A DNA stretch of 7,882 nucleotides from contig MAXM01000051.1 in the NCBI GenBank assembly GCA_001751015.1, forward strand, positions 3,336 through 11,217, read 5' to 3'. This document shows positions 1 to 4,994 of the stretch, one piece after another; position 1 is the first letter of the stretch, and the number at the start of each line of letters is the position of its first letter. The translations under genes were made by a program, and so were the position numbers. Below the pieces are notes generated by a model, which saw nothing but the letters and a program-made list of their open reading frames with translations, was not told where the DNA came from and searched no databases. The stretch is from Desulfobacterales bacterium C00003106. GTDB taxonomy: Bacteria; Desulfobacterota; Desulfobacteria; Desulfobacterales; C00003106.

Positions 1-24
1 GGGTGTACATAGAAAACGTTAGAG

Positions 25-924
25 TCAGCAATTTTCAATCTTCATTGGCATAACTCCCGGAGCCTTTCGCACATAGCCTTCCCCTTCTGCCAGCAGATCA
101 AGGTGCGCGGTGGCGACGTCGTCAACAGGCAGGGCCTGCAGGTTTCCTTGCTTGCGAGTGTCCATGACCTTGAGATAAGCTGTGCAGTGATCGCATACAT
201 AGACCCGGTAGACCTCCTCTCCCTCCGCATAAAAATAGCGAAGCCCTTTGTGATTCTCAGCGCCGCAGAAGGGGCAGCCAACCCGGTTAAGACGCCAGAC
301 GTGGCCGCAGAACGAACAGAGGGCCCAGCGTTTCCCCTCCTTTCCGACAAAAGCAGCCATGGCGGGAAATGCACCGCAAATCGGGCAGTGTCCCCGTTGC
401 CAGTCATCGAGCAGGGGCTCACCGGCAAGGGCAACGGCTACAGCAAAGAGAGACGGCTGCATACTCCATCTGCCAAGAGCGCAAAGAATAGTCGGACTCA
501 CTCCTGCGCCATCCGCCAGGGCCTTGATATCTCCGGTCTTTTCCGTCAGGGTTGCCGAAATAAGTTGTGCGAAATTAAACTCCTGTCGGTCAACGGCGTC
601 CTGCAGGGCCTTGCCTGCCGAGGCAAGAAGCGGATTTCCTTTCTGCGAGATACGGCAGAGCTTTCCAAAAAGCAGCTCCGCCCCCTTTATGTCCACCGGA
701 AAGCCCTCTCTTGCAATAAGAGGAAATCCCTCCCGGACCCTTAAACGGGTATTCTCCTCCGGCAGGTCCGGTTCGGCGACAACCATGTCCTGCTGTGCTG
801 CGCGCTGCGCCGCCAAGACTTCGGCGTAAAAGCAAAGGACTTCTTCATATCCGCTTCTCTCCCGTCTGAGATCGGAGAGCCGGTCCATCATCCCCTGATA
901 GAGGCTGTCAATCTCCACATTCAC
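25..924 (-). CDS. fdhE: Formate dehydrogenase maturation protein FdhE
   Basis: This 299-residue protein is a cytoplasmic accessory factor needed to make active respiratory-type formate dehydrogenase before Tat export. The C-terminal half carries four CxxC pairs: CPIC (180-183), CSFC (203-206), CPFC (217-220) and CDHC (244-247). These are the rubredoxin-like metal-binding knuckles typical of FdhE, and the tail has the family-like stretch LPVDDVATAHLDLLAEGEGY. Length is close to E. coli FdhE (about 309). The N-terminal half is helical with no signal peptide or membrane segment. I place the start at the GTG at 924 because GGGAGG (937-932) sits 7 bases upstream. The open frame extends to a GTG at 951, but that start has no ribosome site and would put this one inside the gene. 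Stop is TGA at 27-25, followed two codons on by an in-frame TAA (21-19). It lies 115 bases after fdhB on the same strand, so it is probably the last known gene of the fdhABE operon. Confidence 0.93.
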   Translation of the reverse strand: MNVEIDSLYQGMMDRLSDLRRERSGYEEVLCFYAEVLAAQRAAQQDMVVAEPDLPEENTRLRVREGFPLIAREGFPVDIKGAELLFGKLCRISQKGNPLLASAGKALQDAVDRQEFNFAQLISATLTEKTGDIKALADGAGVSPTILCALGRWSMQPSLFAVAVALAGEPLLDDWQRGHCPICGAFPAMAAFVGKEGKRWALCSFCGHVWRLNRVGCPFCGAENHKGLRYFYAEGEEVYRVYVCDHCTAYLKVMDTRKQGNLQALPVDDVATAHLDLLAEGEGYVRKAPGVMPMKIENC

Positions 925-931
925 AGAAATA

Positions 932-937
932 CCTCCC
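932..937 (-). promoter_or_regulatory. Ribosome binding site of fdhE
   Basis: GGGAGG on the minus strand, 7 bases before the GTG at 924. It decides the start: the longer frame beginning at 951 would contain this site within its coding sequence and has no comparable site of its own. Confidence 0.75.
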
Positions 938-945
938 GAGTAATG

Positions 946-975
946 GTTCACGGTTGCCGGTTATACAGTTCACGG
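946..975. repeat. Degenerate 7-base tandem repeat (GGTTCAC-like)
   Basis: On the plus strand the segment reads as imperfect copies of a unit near GGTTCAC: GGTTCAC, GGTTGCC, GGTTATACA, GTTCACGG. The 8-mer GTTCACGG occurs exactly at 946-953 and 968-975. It lies in the fdhB-fdhE gap just upstream of the fdhE ribosome site. It looks like simple-sequence filler rather than a protein-binding array. The function is unknown. Confidence 0.45.
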
Positions 976-1004
976 CCCCTACCCTCCCGATTCCAGGCAT
1001 GCTC

Positions 1005-1053
1005 GACCATTCAACCAATTCGCCCATTTGACCATTCGATTAATCAACCATCC
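1005..1053. repeat. Degenerate 8-base tandem repeat (NACCATTC-like)
   Basis: On the plus strand this divides into units of 8 to 9 bases: GACCATTC, AACCAATTC, GCCCATTT, GACCATTC, GATTAATC, AACCATCC. The exact 8-mer GACCATTC recurs at 1005-1012 and 1030-1037. The array runs from the fdhB-fdhE gap across the fdhB stop codon (1042-1040) into the last codons of fdhB. The unit differs from the 7-base repeat nearby. It has no dyad symmetry and no T-run, so it is not an intrinsic terminator. Confidence 0.5.
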
Positions 1054-1813
1054 CTGATCTCTCGATCCCTCCCCGGTCGGCCATACCGGCAATCAGCCCG
1101 GACGCGGGACGAAAGAGCTTGCGAAGCGCCAGTTTACGGGTAATGCCTACATGGTTTGGCGCGGCGGCAAACCTGTGATACAAGACCGGGTCATCGGCAA
1201 CAAGATAAACCACGCGAACGTCATCGTCTAAGAGCCGGGCCTTGTCACACCCTTTTTTCTTGAGCAGGCCCAACCTCTTTCCGGCAAGAGCCATGATCTC
1301 ATCCCTGCCGCCGAAGTTCATGGCGCCGGTCGGGCAGGCCTTGACGCAGGCAGGAACAAGACCGTTTTGCACGCGGTCTATACACATGGTGCACTTGGAA
1401 ACCAAACCCGTGACCGGGTCCCGTCTCGGGATGTCATAGGGGCATGTCTCCCTGACATCCTCAAACGCGGATTCGTACAGCTCGCGGGTCTTTTCGGTGA
1501 AAATCACGGCTCCTGTGCCTTCATCAACAATCACGGCTCCGGAGACGTATGCGTCCGCTGCTTCCTTGCACGGCGGATCCACGCAATGTCGGCACTGATC
1601 CGAAAAAAAATACCAGGAAAGCCTCCCCTCCAAAACTACCTCGCTGAACCGGACAAGCTTAAAGGTATCAAAGGAGAGATCAGCCGGATTCTGGTGGCTC
1701 CCCCAATTGTGAGTCTTTGTTCCAGGGAGTTTGTTCCATTGCTTGCAGGCAACCTGGCAGCCGCGGCAGGCCGTACACCTCGTGGTATCAATAAGGAAGA
1801 TCTTTTCAGGCAT
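1040..1813 (-). CDS. fdhB: Formate dehydrogenase beta subunit, three [4Fe-4S] clusters
   Basis: This 257-residue iron-sulfur subunit carries electrons from FdhA to an external acceptor. Twelve cysteines are arranged as CTACRGCQVAC (13, 16, 19, 23), CRHCVDPPC (74, 77, 82), C124 in RETCPYDIPR, and CTMC with ACVKAC (141, 144, 156, 160), enough for three [4Fe-4S] clusters. The CIGCGYC motif of E. coli FdnH is absent, replaced by a loop around residues 105-125. That matches the Desulfovibrio type of beta subunit rather than the four-cluster FdnH type. No signal peptide is present; FdhB is expected to be carried through Tat with FdhA. No C-terminal membrane helix is seen, although the basic tail (about 218-257) seems longer than in D. 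vulgaris. I choose the ATG at 1813, which gives MPEKIFLIDTTRC. The upstream GTG at 1822 sits almost on the ribosome site. Its start overlaps the 3' end of fdhA closely enough for coupled translation. Confidence 0.95.
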   Translation of the reverse strand: MPEKIFLIDTTRCTACRGCQVACKQWNKLPGTKTHNWGSHQNPADLSFDTFKLVRFSEVVLEGRLSWYFFSDQCRHCVDPPCKEAADAYVSGAVIVDEGTGAVIFTEKTRELYESAFEDVRETCPYDIPRRDPVTGLVSKCTMCIDRVQNGLVPACVKACPTGAMNFGGRDEIMALAGKRLGLLKKKGCDKARLLDDDVRVVYLVADDPVLYHRFAAAPNHVGITRKLALRKLFRPASGLIAGMADRGGIERSGMVD

Positions 1814-1818
1814 TGGAA

Positions 1819-1830
1819 TCACACCTCCTT
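1819..1830 (-). promoter_or_regulatory. fdhB ribosome binding site inside the end of fdhA
   Basis: The last codons of fdhA read AAG GAG GTG TGA. The AAGGAGGTG is a near-perfect Shine-Dalgarno sequence placed about 10 bases before the fdhB ATG at 1813. The ribosome finishing fdhA therefore stops directly on the fdhB initiation region, which supports coupled, stoichiometric synthesis of the two subunits. Confidence 0.75.
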
Positions 1831-4800
1831 TTTGTTCACGTTTACCATAAATGCCTTGGTTTCCGGGATCATGGTGTTCGGATCACACGCAGAGGAGGTA
1901 AGGAGGTTAGAGCTGTCACCTCCGTCTTTGGGTGTGACCCAGCCGAAACACCATGGGAGCCCCACCTGATGAACCGTATTTCCCGCCACATTGAAGGGCC
2001 TGAGCCGTTTTGTCACAATGGCCACGGCTTCCACCTGACCGCGCACCGAATCCACGATCACCCTGTCACCGTTCTTGATCCGTTTGAGTCCTGCAAGCTC
2101 TTCGCTCATCTCACAGAACTGCTGCGGCTCCGCCTCTAAGAGCCAGGGCTGCCGGCGGGTCATGAGCCCTGTCTGCCAGTGCTCGGTCACCCGATAGGTA
2201 CTGGCCACAAATGGATAGCGCCGGTCGCAGGTCTTCCACACGTCCGCCTCGGTGTTGAAAAACTTCACACACGGGTTGATCAACTGACCGCTCATCAGGT
2301 TGCTCTTGACCGGGGACTCGACGGGTTCGTAGTGTTCCGGGAACGGCCCATCGGCCCGGCCCGGCCCGAAGACATGAGAAAACCCCGCGGGCTTCATAAT
2401 AAAAGGATACCGGCTTTCACGGTTTGGCCTTCCGTCTGAATGGAGCATGGGCGGCCATGGTCCGTCAGGCACATCACCGATCCACTTTTCGCCGGTCCAG
2501 CGGATCACCGGATGCTTCTTGTCCCAGGGGTTGCCATACCGGTCCACCGAGGCGCGGTTATAGATAATCCGTCGGTTCACCGGCCAGCACCAGGCCCACT
2601 CGGAGTATAGTCCGATCCCGGACCTGTCTTCGGCGCCTCGGCGTGCGGCCATATTGCCCTTCTCGGTATAGCTCCCGCAATAGAGCCAGTTGCCCGAAGA
2701 CGTGGAACCGTCGTTCTGAAGGCAGGCAAAGCTCGGAACCAGGGCGCCCTTTCTGTAATGCGTTCCCTTGATTGTAAGATCTTTGAGAAAATACCCGTTG
2801 ATCTGCCTTGCCACCTTATGCGGGTCAAATCCTCCGCCTGTCGTGTAATCCCATTTGAGGTTCATGACCGGATCAGGAAATGCCCCGGATTCTCTTGCGT
2901 AAAGCTCACGCACCTTTTCAAAGAGTTCTACAATGATCTCGCCGTCGGCCCTGGCATCTCCCGGAGGCTCCGCGGCCTTGTAGCGCCACTGCATCCATCG
3001 TCCGCTGTTTGTAATGGAGCCTTCCTTTTCCACAGAGGACGCGCAGGGCAGGAAAAAAACCTCGGTCTTGATCTTCGAAGGATCCATTCCCGGACCTTTC
3101 CAGAAAGAACCGGTCTCGTTCTCAAAGAGATTGACATTCACCATCCAGTCGAGATTCGCCATTGCCTTGCGATTCTTGTGCGCGTTGGCGCCCGAGCAGG
3201 CAGGGTTCTGCCCCCAGGAAAAGAAACCGGCAAGATCGCCCCTGTACATGGCGTCAAAGAGATGGAGCCAGGAATAATGCGTGTTGTCATCAACCCTCGG
3301 CATCCAGTCATAGCCAAAATCATTGTCCGGCGTGGCAGCCTCACCAAAGATCGACTTGAGAAGGCTTATCGAATACTTGGCATAGTTGCCCCACCAGTTT
3401 GCGCTGAGAGGATCTCCGGTCTTTGGGGTGTATTTGTCGTTGTAGGCGCTGAGTGTGGAGTCAGAGGCCCTCGGAGTCTTGAGGTAGCCTGGCCAGATGT
3501 GCCAGAGCAGGCAATGGTCAGTGGAGCCCTGAACATTGGACTCTCCGCGGAGCGCATTGACACCGCCTCCGGCGATGCCTATGTTGCCAAGCAGGAGCTG
3601 GATTATGGCCATTGTTCGGATATTCTGAACACCGACGGTATGCTGGGTCCAACCCATCGCATACATGATAGTGCCCGCCTGCCCGGCCCTGCCCGTTGCC
3701 GCGTAGGTCTCATAAACCTTGAGCAGGTCCTCTTTTGGAGTCCCGGTGATGGCAGAGACCTTGTCGAGGGTGTAGCGGGAAAAATGCTTTTCTAATTGTT
3801 GAAACACGCATCGCGGGTCTTTGAGACTGTCGTCTCTTATCGGAACACCTTTCTTGTCCATCTCGAACTTCCAGTACGACTTGTCATAGGACCGGGCCTT
3901 TTCGTTGTAACCGGCAAAGAGGCCGTCTTCAAACCCGTATCTGCTGTTTAGCACAAAACCTGCGTTCGTATAGTGCGTCACATATTCTTTGTGATAGAGC
4001 CTGTTTTGAATGATGTAGTTGAGCATTCCGCCCAGAAAAGCGATGTCGGTACCGGAACGGAGCCACGTATAGATATCCGCCCTGGCAGAGGTCCGGGTAA
4101 AACGAGGATCAACGTTAATGAGAGTGGCCCCCTTATCCATCGCCTTCATGACCCACTTAAAGGAAATGGGATGGTTTTCCGCCGGGTTGCTTCCCATGGT
4201 CAGGATGCAATCACTGTTTCTGATATCAATCCAGTGGTTGGTCATTGCGCCGCGTCCGAACGACTCTGCCAGAGCCGCAACTGTTGCGCTGTGTCAGATA
4301 CGGGCCTGGTGTTCGATGTAGACAAGGCCGAGCGCCCTCATCATGGTCTGCAGCAGCCAGCATTCCTCATTGTCAAGGGCTGCGCTCCCGATGTGTGCGA
4401 TACCATTGGTACGGTTGACTACCTGGCCCTTGTCGTTTGTGACGGTAAAACTCTCATCACGGCTCTTTTTGACCCTCCTGGCGATCCGAGCCAGGGCCCA
4501 GTCCCATGATTTCCTCTCCCAGTGGTCCATGTACGGGGCACGGTAGAGGACGCCTTTTGCCCGGTTCTCGTTGGTGATGCACTGGTACAGCGCTGCGCCC
4601 TTGGCGCAAAGCGCCCCCTCGTTGACAGGATGATCCGGATCGCCCTCAGTATTGATAATTTTTCCTGAGCCGTCTGTTGCAGTGTAGACAATGATACCGC
4701 AGCCGACCGCGCAATAAGGGCAGATGGTTGTGGTCTCCTTTGCCCAGCGGATTCTGAGTATCTCGGCATGCGCCTTGATCGGCGTGAGATCAAAACCAAG

Positions 4801-4869
4801 ACCCCCGAGGGCTATGCCGGCGGCTGCGGTCCCCGAGATCTTGACGAAATTTCTTCTTGTAATCTCCAT
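1819..4869 (-). CDS. fdhA: Tat-exported selenocysteine formate dehydrogenase alpha subunit
   Basis: This catalytic subunit interconverts formate and CO2 at a Mo- or W-bis(molybdopterin guanine dinucleotide) site. It has 1016 residues including Sec192, close to E. coli FdnG (about 1015) and D. vulgaris FdhA (about 1005). Residues 1-35 are a twin-arginine signal: TRRNFVK, a hydrophobic stretch, and an AHA-E cleavage site, so the enzyme works in the periplasm. A [4Fe-4S] site follows (C50, C53, C57, C88, with K90). The in-frame TGA at 4296-4294 lies in HQARI-U-HSATVAALAESFGRG, the family's selenocysteine motif, with His193 next. Further along are MYAMGWTQH (from about 402) and GGGVNALRGESNVQGST (about 434-450). 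Arg441, Thr450 and His457 fall on the numbers I recall for active-site residues of D. vulgaris FdhA. Start ATG 4869 has a GGGAGGGAG site 5 bases upstream. The terminal stop is also TGA. Ser852 stands where D. vulgaris has a switch cysteine. Mo versus W cannot be decided from sequence. Confidence 0.96.
4260..4278 (-). promoter_or_regulatory. Candidate bacterial SECIS hairpin
   Basis: On the coding strand, starting 15 bases after the UGA, GCGGCUCU pairs with AGAGUCGU around a GGC loop. That makes 8 pairs, two of them G-U. Bacterial SECIS elements lie in the coding sequence just after the UGA and bind SelB. The position is about right. The classic E. coli fdhF form, a bulged U with a GGUCU-type loop, is only weakly available as an alternative fold (GUUGC, loop GGCUCUG, GCAG). 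Which fold SelB sees is unknown. Confidence 0.45.
4294..4296 (-). other. In-frame UGA decoded as selenocysteine (Sec192)
   Basis: The frame is open for 191 codons before this TGA and 824 sense codons after it, with no shift. The flanks, VYIEHQARI before and HSATVAALAESFGRGAMTNHW after, are those of selenocysteine formate dehydrogenases, where U is the metal ligand. The TGA is followed by C, a poor termination context, whereas the true stop of the same gene is TGA followed by T. A standard gene caller would split the gene here, into 4869-4294 and 4245-1819. Confidence 0.95.
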
Positions 4870-4874
4870 AAGAT

Positions 4875-4883
4875 CTCCCTCCC
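4875..4883 (-). promoter_or_regulatory. Ribosome binding site of fdhA
   Basis: GGGAGGGAG on the minus strand, ending 5 bases before the ATG at 4869. It offers two overlapping purine cores (GGGAG). It fixes the start that puts the twin-arginine motif at residues 5-6. Confidence 0.7.
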
Positions 4884-4955
4884 TGGCTTATCGCTTTCTC
4901 TTTTGCTCTTTTGCGAGCCCTAAGAGTAAAAACATCCAACTGTCTCGGAGAAATC

Positions 4956-4985
4956 AATATGAAAGCAGCCTATGACGCATTTCAA
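4956..4985 (-). promoter_or_regulatory. Possible sigma-70-type promoter for fdhABE
   Basis: In the 125-base carB-fdhA gap, TTGAAA (4985-4980, 5 of 6 to the -35 consensus) is followed after 18 bases by CATATT (4961-4956, 4 of 6 to the -10 consensus). Transcription would begin near 4949, leaving a leader of about 80 bases. No sigma-54 box or clear operator was found in the gap. There is no strong terminator either, so readthrough from carB cannot be excluded. Confidence 0.3.
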
Positions 4986-4994
4986 CCCATCGTC

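Noticed and set aside
1..24. Possible start of another gene downstream of fdhE (ATG at 10-8 on the minus strand).
   Set aside because: There is no ribosome site before it and only two full codons are visible, so nothing can be claimed.
688..735. Apparent internal duplication in FdhE (REGFPLIA followed by REGFPVDI).
   Set aside because: An FPL...FPVD arrangement is, as far as I recall, usual in FdhE relatives, and the DNA copies are diverged, so it is not evidence of a recent duplication.
103..744. Plus-strand open frame of 213 codons opposite fdhE.
   Set aside because: It is antisense to a gene with clear family motifs, and its translation has no family resemblance.
2758..3795. Long plus-strand open frame of 345 codons opposite fdhA.
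   Set aside because: It lies entirely antisense to strongly conserved fdhA codons, shows no recognisable domain, and looks like a codon-bias shadow.
4294..4869. fdhA as a broken gene with a nonsense mutation.
   Set aside because: The TGA lies at the conserved selenocysteine position, the frame continues intact, and the downstream residues are conserved, so it is a coded Sec.
4928..4949. Possible intrinsic terminator for carB: stem TCCGA/TTGGA, loop GACAG, then TGTTTTT on the minus strand.
   Set aside because: The stem is only 5 pairs, one of them G-U, and not GC-rich, and it sits over the likely transcription start of fdhA. Too weak to call.
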